Source: Oscarella lobularis
Lineage: Eukaryota; Porifera; Homoscleromorpha; Homosclerophorida; Oscarellidae
Direction: 5' to 3'
NCBI RefSeq assembly: GCF_947507565.1
Contig: NC_089178.1
Coordinates: 3,472,001-3,536,000 of the forward strand
Length of the DNA stretch: 64,000 bases
Position 1 is the first letter of the stretch, and each line of letters begins with the position of its first letter. This document shows, piece after piece, positions 37,270-49,748 of the stretch. Both the position numbers and the translations under genes were made by a program. The notes below the pieces were generated by a model, which ran no database searches, had not been told where the DNA came from, and saw only the letters and a program-made list of their open reading frames with translations.

Positions 37270-40200
37270 TTACACAGTAAGGTATCCGCCTGGGATGTTT
37301 GTTCCCAGATAGTCACCAAGCGTTTCGACGATCTTTTCAAATGACGGTCTCTCTCCTGCTTCTGTCTGCCAACACTGATTCATAACTTCGTATCTATAGC
37401 TCAGAAAAATTAGCACAAAGTAGAAACAAGACATTTCCACCTACATTTCTTCTGGACAATTACTGGGTCTGTCCAACCGATCTCCTTTTTCGAGAAATGA
37501 AGCGATGTCCTGAACAGCTACTCCAGGATACGGCATCTTTCCCAGGCTCATGATTTCCCACAGTGTAACTCCATATGACCACTTATATCACAGAGAAACT
37601 AAAACGATTAGTAGAGAATTGAGGAAGACTGACCGTATCGGTTTTGATGGTGAAGAGGCCATCAGTAAGACTCTCCAAAGCACACCAACGAATGGGAATA
37701 CGTGCTCCCTTTGAATTCATTCGATAATAGTCCTTGTCCTCTTGCAGCGCCCTGGCTAACCCAAAATCGGCGACTTTAATTTTGAAATCCCAGTCTACCC
37801 TATTGATGAAAAGTGTTGAGAAACAGTAGGCTTATAAATAGGCATACTTACATGCAATTCCTCGCAGCCAAGTCTCGGTGAACGATACTTCTCGCTGACA
37901 AATATTCCATTCCCTTTGCAACTTGGTAACCAAACTTCACAAGCTCGACAGTTGTTGGAAGGAGACTCTCATCCTACAGAGGAATTGACCTCGCATAAAA
38001 ATTTTTTTCTGTGATTAGCGTACTCCCGTTGATGTTTCGAGTCTCTTTCCCCTCAGATACGTTCGAAGGTCACCCAGCATCATGTAGGGAAGAACGACCA
38101 ATGGTGAGGTGTATCGCACGTTGTCGCTATTTGGTGACCAGCAGATGCCAAGTAAGTTCATTACATTCGGATGATTTAGATCAATCATTCGTAGAGCTTC
38201 CATCACAAAGCTCTGCGTCTCTTTTGTCGGATCACTACCAGGGTCTAAAAGAGATAAACATTTCGTGTGATTTGGACGTTTCAATTGGGTTAGAAAATAC
38301 CAATTTTGACAGATTTGGCGGCAACGGTTTGTGAAGAATCCAAAAGACACTTGTACACTTTACCAAAAGTGCCTAAAGTAGTACAAATATTTTTGAGAAT
38401 GTAATAAATGAATGAGTTTCTACTGATGCACCTTCGCCAATGATATCTTGAATTTGTAAACGGTCAGGACTTATAGCAACTTTTCGAATTTTCGTCTCTG
38501 TAGCTGAATCCCAAAGAGACGGACGAAGAAGTACGAGAGGAAAGCCTTGATCATCAGGACGGCTACTTCTTTCAGTCAGAGCATTTTGAGATCTTCTTCT
38601 GCACGCGTAAATTGTAAGAAGGACGGCAACAATAATGACGACAACCAGTGCACCAGATGCACTAGATGCCACTATGACAATAGAAAAAGGAGAGCCCGTC
38701 ACTGTTGGCGTCTTCAACATCATACATTGAGAATCCGTGCTAGACGGCAATTGAGAACCGTTTGGCGTATCATAAACCATATGAATAGGAGTGATTGATT
38801 TTTTGGCGAAAGACGATTGATATATGGCTATTGCCTCTCGATAGCTAGATGCACAGCCGCCCTTATCTCCAAATGCTGTAAAGGATGCGTCTGAGCATAA
38901 AGGAGAAGGATAGAAGTAGTTCTGAGAGCCCTTTGTCACAGTCAAACAATCAGGATACAGTAAGTGGCAATAGAGAGTGATGAGGGAGTCGTCACATGAT
39001 GGGCTTGAAAGCTTACTCAAAGTCTCATTGTTTTCTTGAAACATTTTAATCGTTTCAGCGTGCAAGTAGCTTTGATTGTAGCGAGAATCGACAAAGACGA
39101 GAGAGCCGGCACGACTGCTGTGACACACTTCTCCGCCACTGTACATTTCACAAGTGCCATTGACTTGAATAGTATCTAGACAAAAGAATAAGTGAAGTCG
39201 AGAGACAAGTGCGCCGCTTACCGTCGGCAGACGTGCAATTACAATCGACCCACATTCGTTCATTGGCAACGTTCGTCATACACCAAGGTCTGAAATTTCG
39301 ATACTGTAATCCAACCGTCGTGCACTCCGTATATTCTATTCCTTGATAAGTAAAAGGAAACGCGCATTTTGTCTCGCACTGTTGCTTCGCTTTTGATGGA
39401 GTGACGGAGGAGCTAGTAGTCGTCGCGCGCGGGGTCGGCGGCGGCAAAGTAGGAAAATCTAAAGAGCCAAATGACTTCGTTTAATTAAAAAGAATATTAT
39501 TTTTTTGATATCGGATACTTACTCAGAAGCACGTCGTAACAGCTTCCGCTGTCTTGCGAAGGCAAGTGGACGCATTGAAAGTTGAAATCCGTATGAAGAG
39601 TGTCACTATCCGCTACAAAAAGAAACGATCCCACCGCGACGTCAAACAGGTGACGACAGAGATGCTGATGCTTGAAATTGCGCTCGCAGCTTTCCTTGCA
39701 CATACGTGGTATGATCGAACTGTCCGTGCGACAATTGGGCATCAAATAGATGCATATAATCTCGATGAGCAACGTCATGCATTGAGGAGGAGCCGAGTCA
39801 GGGTTAAGGTTAGTGACTAACGATAGGCGTTTGACTAGCTCCGACACAAAATGAGTGATTCGAGTTTGGTTTCTGGCCGCGTCGACGAAAATCGTCTGAT
39901 TGGCGCGAAAAGGCTTGCAGACACTCGCCAATTCGTCGTTGAAAAGTTCGCATTTGCTCTCGGGCGCTTCATGATCAAGTTGCGTTCCTTGGCAGAAGGG
40001 CTTCTCATGAGACCACTCTCCAGACGAATTGCACGTCATCGATTTTGAACCGACAAGATAGAAGCCAGGATTGCAATGAAAACGAACTACTGTCCCGAAC
40101 GAAGACGAATTAGTTGACATTGTTCCGTTTGACAACAAGCCGAGGAAATGACAAGACGTAATACCTAACCAAAATAAGATATATATGAACTTCCGTGTTT

Positions 40201-40649
40201 CTTTCCTGGGACCCGTTTACTTTCGCAGTCTGGTGGCGAATTCGACCAGCTGCCGTCTGGTCGGCACCTACTGGTAACGGAATCGACGCCTATCGAGCGG
40301 CTCCCATCGCTGCACGCGAACTGGACTGTCGCGTTCACTCCGACTTGCACGACGACGCTGGTTCCATTGCTCTTCAACTGCGCTGCGCTTTTCTTCAGCG
40401 GATTTCGGATACGTTCATAATCAACCCCTGCAGCCAGAATAGATTAACTTCCAGTGGAATTTTTAGAACAGTACAGCCGGAAATAATTGCGTTTCCCTCG
40501 CACACGACCGACGCTCCTCTTAGAAAATAACTGCCGTTGCAAAAAAGTTTGACTACTGCATCATCTGCAGCCGTTTCGTTGGACGGAATGACGTCGCTTT
40601 TATTCGTCGGACTGCAGTCAATTGCCACTAAAAGTAACAATAATGCCAT
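37270..40649 (-). CDS. RTK-4: CCP-bearing CRD-FN2-CRD receptor with MET-like kinase
   Basis: The 5' end differs from the standard copies: ATG 40649 starts the signal peptide [12 protein letters not shown], followed by three CCP (sushi)-like modules at about 40000-40640. The first is degenerate. The second ([27 protein letters not shown]) and third ([29 protein letters not shown]) are clear. They run directly into CRD1 type B (39522-39985, [18 protein letters not shown]). FN2 is at 39222-39458 and CRD2 with alpha-type span at 38427-39177; one conserved CRD2 cysteine is serine here ([10 protein letters not shown]). The kinase (37270-38372) has [39 protein letters not shown] and ends GGYLTV. The frame is open throughout. 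RTK-8 shares this layout. Confidence 0.83.
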
Positions 40650-41400
40650 CAGAGACAGATCGAAGGCCTTGCACTGAACATACAGCGGCTGAAGTCGGTT
40701 GAATTAGCCTCGGAGTAGGCACTGAAAACATTGACAAGGAGCAAAATAAGTCTAAAGAAAGGAAGGCTTTTAGAACACCGCTCCGCTATATTCAAGTTGC
40801 TGTCAGTTAGGAAAGCTCTAACTTTAGAATCGTCGTCATTGTCGTTGAGTAACAGAACGACGACTTCACTAACAGCCTCACACACCTGGGAAGAAATCCT
40901 CACAAACACCGGTCGATGAATCGAATGACTTTGGGCTGGCTTCGATGTGCAGATATCCAATCAGAAATAGGAAGCTTGACCGATTTCCGGCTTCCCCAGG
41001 TTACCCTGCCATCTGCTTAGCCCTTCGTTGGATTCATATGCTTCTGTTCTGTTTTTAGCTTTACGCTCATGAAATCATAATAGATGTTTTGCTAAGCCTG
41101 AAAAATGTTCCTAACTCGGTAGACCCTCTTTTTGACGTCGTTGACCACAAAAACTATCGATTTTCTCCTCTGATCCCGAGATCAGAGCCTGAGGGACGAG
41201 GCTATTATTACAGGGACAATGAATCTAATTATGATCTAATGGGAGGAAAAATCTTTCGCGGAATCGTTTCGTTTCCTCGTTACTGTATTTGAGCCGCCAG
41301 AAGAAGGCCGGGCCCCTAGCAGGTCGACAGCACCGTAACACGTTCCATCTCTATTGCAGCACGCATTCGACGATCGAGTCCAACACGCGAAACGACTATA
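39986..41400. other. Inserted CCP/signal cassette and its upstream region
   Basis: Relative to copies without it, about 1.4 kb interrupts the linker of a type B CRD1 exon: left of it the linker stops at tgcgt (39981-39985), right of it the rest of the linker resumes at 41401 (tgtagttgtaggtccg). The insert holds the CCP exons and new signal peptide (to 40649) plus about 750 bp upstream that probably includes the promoter. The part at 40650-41340 is repeated near 56983-57690. I see no transposase gene and no clear terminal repeats. Confidence 0.72.
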
Positions 41401-41779
41401 TGTAGTTGTAGGTCCGATCGCGGTGGGTGATCGAGTCGTTGTCGCGATCGTCGGCGTTACCGCCGTGATGACAGGCGTAATTACAGAAGAGGGAAGACCC
41501 CGTGGCAGTTGTGACGTCTGAAGCCTGCCGCCCTGTCCTGCGCTAGACGTGCGTACGAAGAAAAAACAAAAGGAGTAAAACCGCCTTCCGCGCGTCTGCT
41601 TTTGCGATCCGATCGCGAGCTTCGGAGCAAGGAATGCGAAGGTCGAGGAGCTATAGGAAGTGGGTGTGCTGGGAAAAATGCTGCGCTCATATCCTCGCAG
41701 CGGACTTATTCCGTGATTTGATCAGGAGGAGAGATCGCTTTTCGCGCTTACCTACTGCCGTCGCCAACACGCTGACCAT
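41401..41779 (-). pseudogene. Orphan linker and signal exon displaced by the CCP cassette
   Basis: 41401-41516 matches the Thr-rich linker part of a CRD1 exon, and 41749-41779 is a standard signal exon (MVSVLATAV). Intron 1 between them is shortened. Since the CCP cassette now separates them from CRD1, they no longer have an obvious coding partner, unless transcripts splice from the orphan exon across the cassette. Confidence 0.68.
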
Positions 41780-41890
41780 CGCAAGACCACAAGTTCACCC
41801 GTGTATAGCGGAGCCTATCCGGGTTGGTACACTCAGAGTCTCTAAAGATAAAATATGGCTCTGGGTACACTACTGGCGTTACGTCACCAA

Positions 41891-44800
41891 TTACACAGCA
41901 AGGTATCCGTCTGGAAGGTTCGTGCCCAGATAGTCGCCAAGTGTTTCGGCAATCTCTTCAAATGATGGTCTCCCTCCTGCTTCTGTCAGCCAACACTGAT
42001 TCATGACTTCATATCTATGGCTCAAAACAATTAGCACAAAGTAAAAACATGACGTTTCTGCCTACATTTCCTCTGGACAATTGCTGGGTCTGTCCAACCG
42101 ATCTCCTCTTTCGAGAAATGAAGAGATGTCCTGAACAGCTACTCCAGGATACGGCATTTTCCCCAGGCTCATGATTTCCCACAGTGTAACTCCATACGAC
42201 CACTTAGTGCAAAGAAACTAAAACGATTAGTAGAGAGAATAAAGGAAGACTAACCGTATCGGTTTTGATGGTGAAGAGGCCATCAACAAGACTCTCCAAA
42301 GCACACCAACGAATGGGAATACGTGCTCCCTTTGGATTCATTCGATAATAATCCTTGTCCTCTTGCAGCGCCCTGGCCAACCCAAAATCGGCGACTTTAA
42401 TTTTCAAATCCCAGTCTACCCTATTGATGTAAAATGGTGATAGATAGTAGGCTTATAAATAGGCATACTTACATGCAATTTCTCGCAGCCAAGTCTCGGT
42501 GCACGATACCTCTCGCTGACAAATATTCCATTCCCTTTGCAACTTGGTAACCAAATTGCACGAGTTCTACAGTTGTCGGAAGGAGACTCTCTGCCTACAC
42601 AGAATTGACTAAGCAAAACCTTTTCTGTGATTAACTTACTCCTATTGCTGTTTTTAGTCTCTTTCCCCTCAGATACGTTCGGAGGTCACCCAGCATCATG
42701 TAGGGAAGAACGACCAGCGGAGAGGTGTATCGCACGTTGTCGCTATTTGGTGACCAACAGACGCCAAGTAAGTTCATTACATTCGGATGATTTATATCGG
42801 TCATTTGTAGAGCTTCCATTACAAAGCTCTTCATCTCTTTCGCTGGATCAGAAGCCGAATCTAAAATCATTTTGCAATTTAGAAGATTAAATTTGGCAAC
42901 AAAATACCAATTTTGAGAAATTTGGCGGCAACCGTTTGTGAAGAATCCAAAAGACACTTGTACACTTTACCAAAACTGCCTAACAAATATTTTGAGAAAG
43001 CAAATAAATGAATCTCTACTAATGCACCTTCGCCAATGACATCTTGAATTTGCAAACGATCAGGATCTATAGCAACTTTTCGAATTTTCTCCTCTGTAGC
43101 TGAATCCCAAAAAGACGGACAAAGAGGTACGAGAGGAAAGCCTTGATCACTAGTGCAGCTACTTCTTCCAGTCTGAGCATCAGAACTCACATTTTGAGAT
43201 TTTCTTCGTTTGCGACGATGCAACAGAATAATAATAAGACTTAGAAAAGCAAAAAAAAGAACGACAGCAACAATAATAACAGGCGTGCTGATTCCACTTT
43301 CCGAAGTTGGTGTAGTTGGCGAAGTGGGAGTCTTCAACATCATACATTGAGAATCCGCGCTGGATGGCAATTTAGCACAGTTCGGCGTTTCGGAAAGCAT
43401 ATGAATAGGAGTGATTGATTTTTTGGCGAAAGACAATTGGTATATGGCTATTGCCTCTCGATAGCTAGATGCACAGCCGCCTTTGTCTCCAAATGCTGTA
43501 AAGCATGCCTCTGAGCATAAAGGAAAAGGATAGGAGTAGTTCTGAGAGCCCTTTGTCAAACAGTCAGGATAAAGTAAGTGGCAATAGAGAGTGATGAGGG
43601 AGTCGTCACATGATGAGCTTGAAAGCTCACTCAAAGTCTCATTGTTTTCTTGAAACACTTTAATCGTTTCAGCGTACAAGTAGCTTTGATTGTAGCGAGA
43701 ATCGACAAAGACGAGAGAACCGGCACGACTGCTGCGACACACGCCTCCGCCACTGTACATTTCACAAGTGCCATTGACTTGAATAGTATCTAGACAAAAG
43801 AATAAGTGAAGTCGACAGACGAGTGCGTCGCTTACCGTCGGTGGAGGTGCAATTGCAATTGACCCACGTTTGTCTATTGGCAGCGTTCGTCATACACCAA
43901 GGTCTGAAATTCCGATACTGCAATCCAACGGTCGTGCACTCCGTATATTCTATTCCTTGATAAGTGAAAGGAAACGCGCATTTTGTCTCGCACTGTTGCT
44001 TCGCTTTTGATGGAGTGACGGAGGAGCTAGTAGTCGTCGCCCGCGGGGTCGGCGGCGGCAAAGTAGGAAAATCTAAAGAGCCAAATGAGTTCGTTTAATT
44101 AAAAAGAATATTATTTTTTTGATATCTGATACTTACTCAGAAACACGTCGTAACAGCTTCCGCTGTCTTGCGAAGGCAAGCCGTCACATAGAAAGAAGTC
44201 GTTGAAATTCGTATGAATAGCGTCAAAATTTAGCACATTCGCTAGAACAAGAGACGATCCCGACGCGGGGAAAAACAGTTGATGACAGAGATCCCAATGC
44301 AAGAAAATGCGCTCGCAGCTTTCCTTGCACAAACGTGGCATAATCGCCTTTCCCGAACTGTCCGTGTGACAATCGGGCATCGTATAGATGCAAATACCCT
44401 CGATAAGCAACGTCGCGCATTGAGGAGGAGCCGGAATTGTAGCGGTGATTAGCGATAGGTTACTGGCTACCTTCGACATGAAATCAGCGATTCGACTTTG
44501 GCTGTATTCGGGTCTCGCGTCAACGTAAATCGTCCGATTGGCGCGAAAAGGCTGGCAGACGCTCACCAATGTGTCGTTGAAAAGTTCGCATTTGCCCTTG
44601 GGCGTTTGCGCTGTAGATCCGATCGCGGTGGGCGATCGAGTCCTTGTCGTTGTTGATTGAGTCGGTGTCGTGATGACAGACGTAATTAGAGAGGAGCGGG
44701 TGACCTCGTGCCCCCGCTGCGGCTGTGACGTCGTCGACGAGGAGAAAACGACGAGAAAGTTGACGACTGGAAAAAAAGAGAGTACGTTTATACCTGGGAT

Positions 44801-45117
44801 ACTGACGTCGACCGACTGCGCCGCAATCTAGCCACGCAAAGTCGCGAAGCCTCGCTAGGCAGAGCTGCGAAGCCTGCTGTGCACGCCGACTTGGACTACG
44901 ACTAAAACCGCCTTCCGCAACTGCTTTTGCGAGCCGTTCGAGTTAATCGCGAGCTTCCCACGCGGTGAGGAAGGAATGGGGAGGAGGGGGAGTGGGTGGG
45001 CGTGCTGAGAAAAATGCTGCGTTCATATCCTCGCAGCGCACTTATTCCGTGATTCGATGAGGAGGAGGGAGATTGCTTTCCACGCTTACCTACTGCCGTC
45101 GCAAACACGCTGACCAT
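41891..45117 (-). CDS. RTK-5: CRD-FN2-CRD receptor with MET-like kinase
   Basis: Signal exon ends at 45117; CRD1 type A (about 44140-44770) has its own variants ([36 protein letters not shown]); FN2 43836-44075; CRD2 and beta-type span 43024-43790, where three residues before [13 protein letters not shown] are missing; kinase 41891-42975. The motifs [64 protein letters not shown] and [17 protein letters not shown] are present, and the protein ends DGYLAV (TAA 41891-41893). The first kinase intron is shortened and happens to be open in frame, so an unspliced reading also exists. No disabling change found. Confidence 0.85.
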
Positions 45118-45184
45118 CGCGAGACCACAAGTTCAGTTCTGTAGTGAAGTCTATCCGGGTTCGTACCCCCTGCGTCACCACTAC

Positions 45185-45261
45185 ATCAATATTAGAGCCC
45201 TAAATAAATCTAACCCCAACACTAACAATAACCCTGATTTATTTAGGGCTCTGATCAATAT
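45185..45261. mobile_element. 61-bp hAT-like MITE with 8-bp target duplication
   Basis: 45193-45253 begins TAGAGCCCTAAATAAATC and ends with the inverted form (its right end reads CAGAGCCCTAAATAAATC on the other strand), around a 25-bp core. It is flanked by ATCAATAT at 45185-45192 and 45254-45261. The homologous spacers at 29270 and 37246 have a single ATCAATAT and no insert, which gives the empty site. YAGAG termini with 8-bp duplications suit the hAT superfamily. It sits in the spacer between RTK-5 and RTK-6. Confidence 0.8.
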
Positions 45262-45281
45262 GCAAGGCAATCAGGAAATGA

Positions 45282-48200
45282 TTACACAGTAAGGTATCCG
45301 CCTGGGATGTTTGTTCCCAGATAGTCACCAAGCGTTTCGACGATCTTTTCAAATGACGGTCTCTCTCCTGCTTCTGTCAGCCAACACTGATTCATAACTT
45401 CGTATCTATAGCTCAGAAAAATTAGCACAAAGTAGAAACAAGACATTTCCACCTACATTTCTTCTGGACAATTACTGGGTCTGTCCAACCGATCTCCTTT
45501 TTCGAGAAGTGAAGCGATGTCCTGAACAGCTACTCCAGGATACGGCATCTTTCCCAGGCTCATGATTTCCCACAGTGTAACTCCATATGACCACTTATAT
45601 CACAGAGAAACTAAAACGATTAGTAGAGAATTGAGGAAGACTGACCGTATCGGTTTTGATGGTGAAGAGGCCATCAGTAAGACTCTCCAAAGCACACCAA
45701 CGAATGGGAATACGTGCTCCCTTTGGATTCATTCGATAATAATCCTTTTCCTCTTGCAGCGCCCTGGCCAACCCAAAATCGGCGACTTTAATTTTCAAAT
45801 CCCAGTCTACCCTATTGATGTAAAATGGTGAGAGATAGTAGGCTTATAAATAGGCATACTTACATGCAATTTCTCGCAGCCAAGTCTCGGTGCACGATAC
45901 CTCTCGCTGACAAATATTCCATTCCCTTTGCAACTTGATAACCAAACTGCACGAGCTCGACAGTTGTCGGAAGAGGACTCTACACAGGAATTCACTCAAC
46001 GAACATTTATCTGACCAATGTACTACCTCCGTAGTTGATTCGTTACAAGAAGTTGTAGTACCACCCAAATGTGATGTCGTTTTGATTCTCTTTCTCCTCA
46101 GATGCGTTCGGAGGTCACCCAGCATCATGTAGGGAAGAACGACCAACGGTAAGGTGTATCGCACGTTTTCGCTATTTGGTGACCAGCAGATGCCAAGTAA
46201 ATTCATTACATTCGGATGGTTTAAATCGGTCATTCGTAGAGCTTCCATCACAAAGCTTTGAGACCCTTTTGTCGGATCACTGCCAGGGTCTAAAAGAGAC
46301 AACCATTTCATGATTCAGACGTTTCAATTGGGTTAGAAAATACCAATTTTGACAGATTTGGCAGCAACGGTTTGTGAAGAATCCAAGAGACACTTGTACA
46401 CTTTACCAAAACTGCCTAAAGTAGTACAGATTTTTTGAGAATGTAATAAATGAATGAGTTTCTACTGTTGAACCTTCGCCAATGATATCTTGAATTTGTA
46501 AACGGTCAGGACTTATAGCAACTTTTCGAATTTTCGTCTCTGTAGCTGAATCCCAAAGAGACGGACGAAGAGGTACGAGAGGAAAGCTTTGATATGCATT
46601 AGGAACGCTACTTCTTTCAGTCAGAGCATTTTGAGATCTTCTTCTTCTGCACACGCAAATTGTAAGAAGGACGGCAACAATAACGATGACAACCAGTGCA
46701 CTAGATGCGCTAGATGCCACTATGAAAATAGGAAAATGAGAGCCCGTCACTGTTGGCGTCTTCAACGTCATACATTGAGAATCTGTGCTAGACGGCAATT
46801 GAGCACAGTTTGGAGCTTCGAAAAGCATATGAATAGGAGTAATTGATTTTTTGGCGAAAGACGATTGATATATGGCTATTGTCTGTTGATAGCTAGAAGC
46901 ACAGTCGCCCTTATCTCCAAATGCTGTAAAGCATGCGTCTGAGCATAAAGAAGAAGGATAGAAGTAGTTCTGAGAGCCCTTTGTCACAGTCAAACAATCA
47001 GGATACAGTAAGTGGCAATAGAGAGTGATGAGGGAGTCGTCACATGATGGGCTTGAAAGCTTACTCAAAGTCTCATTGTTTTCTTGAAACATTTTAATCG
47101 TTTCAGCGTGCAAGTAACTTTGATTGTAGCGAGAATCGACAAAGACGAGAGAACCGGCACGACTGCTGTGACACACGTCTCCGCCACTGTACATTTCACA
47201 AGTGCCATTGACTTGAATAGTATCTAGACAAAAGAATAAGTGAAGTCGACAGACGAGTGCGTCGCTTACCGTCCGTAGACGTGCAATTACAATTGACCCA
47301 CGTTTGTTTATTGGCAGCGTTCATCATACACCAAGGTCTGAAATTTCGATACTGTAATCCAACAGTCGTGCACTCCGTATATTCTATTCCTTGATAAGTG
47401 AAAGGAAACGCGCATTTTGTCTCGCACTGGGGCTTCGCTTTCGATGGAGTGACGACCGAGCTATTAGTTGTCGCCCACGGGGTCGGCGGCGGCAAAGTAG
47501 GAAAATCTAAAGAGCGAAATGACTTCGTTTAGAAAGAATAATATTTTTTGATATGTGACACTGTGAAGTCACTATATTACAATAGATCGTTTGTAGAACA
47601 GCGACGCCCAGTGATGTAAGGTGCTTGCGCAGTAGGAAACTAGGTTAAGATAGAGAACCACCCTTGACAACGGCCCCGTAACTCAATTAGCAATTTTCAG
47701 CACAGGTTTACGACGTTATACACCAGCATACAGTGATTACATTTATTGTGTATTGATTGGGACGCCTTGTCATACCAAGCGGGTGAAAATGGAACAATAA
47801 CTTTCTGTTCTAATATAGTCCTGTTCTAATATAGTGCCTTCTAAGATGGCACTATTTTAGAACAGGGTCTATTTTAGAACAACCCCTTTTCTGAGTGCAA
47901 AAGCAGATGAAGACTCGTGCTAGTCAGTAGTCACCGCCTGATAGCTACCGTGCATGGTCTGCATCATCATCAGCAGCATGCGTGCACGTTGGTACCGAGT
48001 CTGTTCTAATATAGTCCTGTTCGAAATGGTGCCTTCTAAGGCGACACTATTTTAGAACAAGGTTAATTTAGAACACACTGAGCGAATGGCTGCAGTATGA
48101 CGGGATGAAAAGTCAAACTCCCATGCACTCCATGCACTGAAAAAAAAAACAAGCTACGGAGTGTGCAACCCCCTACTGTAGCCTACATATTCCAAGTCGG

Positions 48201-49748
48201 CATACAGGTGACATGCATGGTAGGCTACCATGCATGTCACATGGGCAATCTATGTCGACTTGGAATACAGTATGTCAAAGAGAATTTCTGAGTTGAGTTG
48301 CGTCGTTTGACGCGGTAGCATAAGCTAGTTAATTAATTAATTAGTAAGCGTGAACTTTTGACGTTTTCACGTCCACTTTGACATGCTTACACATTTATCC
48401 TGAATCGCTACTGTTGAGCTAAAATTTAATCTTGTTATGAAAGAAAAATATTCTAATAAACGTTCGTTCAGTGTCGGTACCAACGTGCACGCATGCAGGC
48501 CATGCACGGTAGCTATCAGGCGGTGACTACTGACTAGCACGAGTCTTCATCTGCTTATGCACTCAGAAAAGAGGTTGTTCTAAAATAGACCCTGTTCTAA
48601 AATAGTGCCATCTTAGAAGGCACTATATTAGAACAGGACTATATTAGAACAGAAAGTTATTGTTCCATTTTCACCCGCTTGGTATGACAAGGCGTCCCAA
48701 TCAATACACAATAAATGTAATCACTGTATGCTGGCGTAAACCTGTGCTGAAAATTGCTAATTGAGTTACGGGGCCGTTGTCAGGGGTGGTTCTCTATCTT
48801 AACCTAGTTTGCTACTGCGCAAGCACCTTACATCACTGGGCGTTGCTGTTCTAGAATAGTCCCGATCTAATATAGTGACTTCACAGACACTTACTCGGAA
48901 GCATGCCGTAACAGCTTCCGCTGTCTTGCGAAGGCAAGCCGACGCATTGAAAGTCGCTGGAATACTTATGAAGAGGGTCAAATTGTAGGCTATCCGCTAC
49001 AACAATAAACGATCCCGTCGCGACGTCAAACAGTTGACGACAGAGATGCTGATGCTTGAAAACGCTCTCGCAGGTTTCCTTGCACACACGTGGTATGATC
49101 GAACTGTCCGTGCGACAACTGGGCATCAAATAGATGCATATAATCTCGATGAGCAACGTCACGCATTGAGGAGGAGCCGAAGTTGACTCGGAGTTAGTGA
49201 CTAACGATAGGCGTTTGACTAGCTCCGACACAAAATGACCGATTCGAGTTTGATTGTATTCGGGTCTCGCGTCGACGAAAATCGTCTGATTGGCGCGAAA
49301 AGGCTTGCAGACACTCGCCAATTCGTCGTTGAAAAGTTCGCATTTGCTCTTGGGCGCTTCATGATCAAGTTGCGTTGTAGTTGTAGGTCCGATCGCGGTG
49401 GGTGATCGAGTCGTTGTCGCGATCGTCGGCGTTACCGCCGTGATGACAACAGAAGAGGGAAGACCCCGTGGCGGTTGTGACGTCGTCGTCGAGAAAACGA
49501 CGAGAAGGTTGACGACTGGAAAAAAAGAACACGCAACTATAGTATACGTACTGCTCCGGCCGCAGCGCAGTCTAGCCCCCGCGATCGAATTATAAGCCTC
49601 TAGACGCGAAGCCTGCCGCCCTGTCCTGCGCTAAACGTACGAAGTGGGTGTGCTGGATGCTGCGTCATATCCTCGCAGCGGACTTATTGATCAGGAGGAG
49701 AGATCGCTTTTCGCGCATACCTACTGCCGTCGCCAACACGCCGACCAT
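45282..49748 (-). CDS. RTK-6: CRD-FN2-CRD / MET-like kinase with element in an intron
   Basis: Signal exon ends at 49748 (MVGVLATAV). CRD1 type B at about 48895-49518 ([45 protein letters not shown]), with GSCYGMLPS at its end. FN2 at 47268-47505, CRD2 plus alpha-type span ([20 protein letters not shown]) at 46470-47225, kinase 45282-46416 with [31 protein letters not shown], a longer kinase insert after [32 protein letters not shown], and end GGYLTV (TAA 45282-45284). The intron between CRD1 and FN2 is swollen from about 60 to 1,390 bp by a transposable element; the donor GTAAGTGT still stands at 48887-48894. The frame is open, so it may be functional. Confidence 0.82.
47558..48889. mobile_element. 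1,326-bp non-autonomous element with long terminal inverted repeats
   Basis: Left end at 47561 reads CTGTGAAGTCACTATATTA; the right end at 48886 is its inverted complement. The arms (about 47561-47960 and 48480-48886) are long near-perfect inverted copies that share GGTGCTTGCGCAGTAG, TTGTCATACCAAGCGGGTGA and several TGTTCTAATATAGT-type subrepeats. The core (48190-48260) has its own palindrome around CATGCATGGTAGGCTACCAT. ACA flanks it at 47558-47560 and 48887-48889; other receptors have a single unit at this intron site, so ACA is the target duplication. There is no ORF of note. It resembles a foldback or MITE-like DNA transposon; the superfamily is not clear. Confidence 0.88.

Noticed and set aside
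40649-40960. 103-residue minus ORF upstream of the RTK-4 signal exon, also present at 56982-57293
   Set aside because: The two copies differ mainly at amino-acid-changing positions (C/Y, P/S, S/F, D/N, A/D), so there is no sign of coding constraint. More likely 5' UTR or promoter DNA.
41089-41292. 67-residue plus ORF in the CCP cassette upstream region
   Set aside because: The second copy near 57420-57620 is broken by indels; no family resemblance.
47561-48886. CACTA (En/Spm) transposon with CACTA/TAGTG ends and 3-bp duplication
   Set aside because: CACTA lies seven bases inside the true ends, and the bases flanking it do not form a direct repeat. The paralogous empty site places the ends at CTGTG/CACAG.
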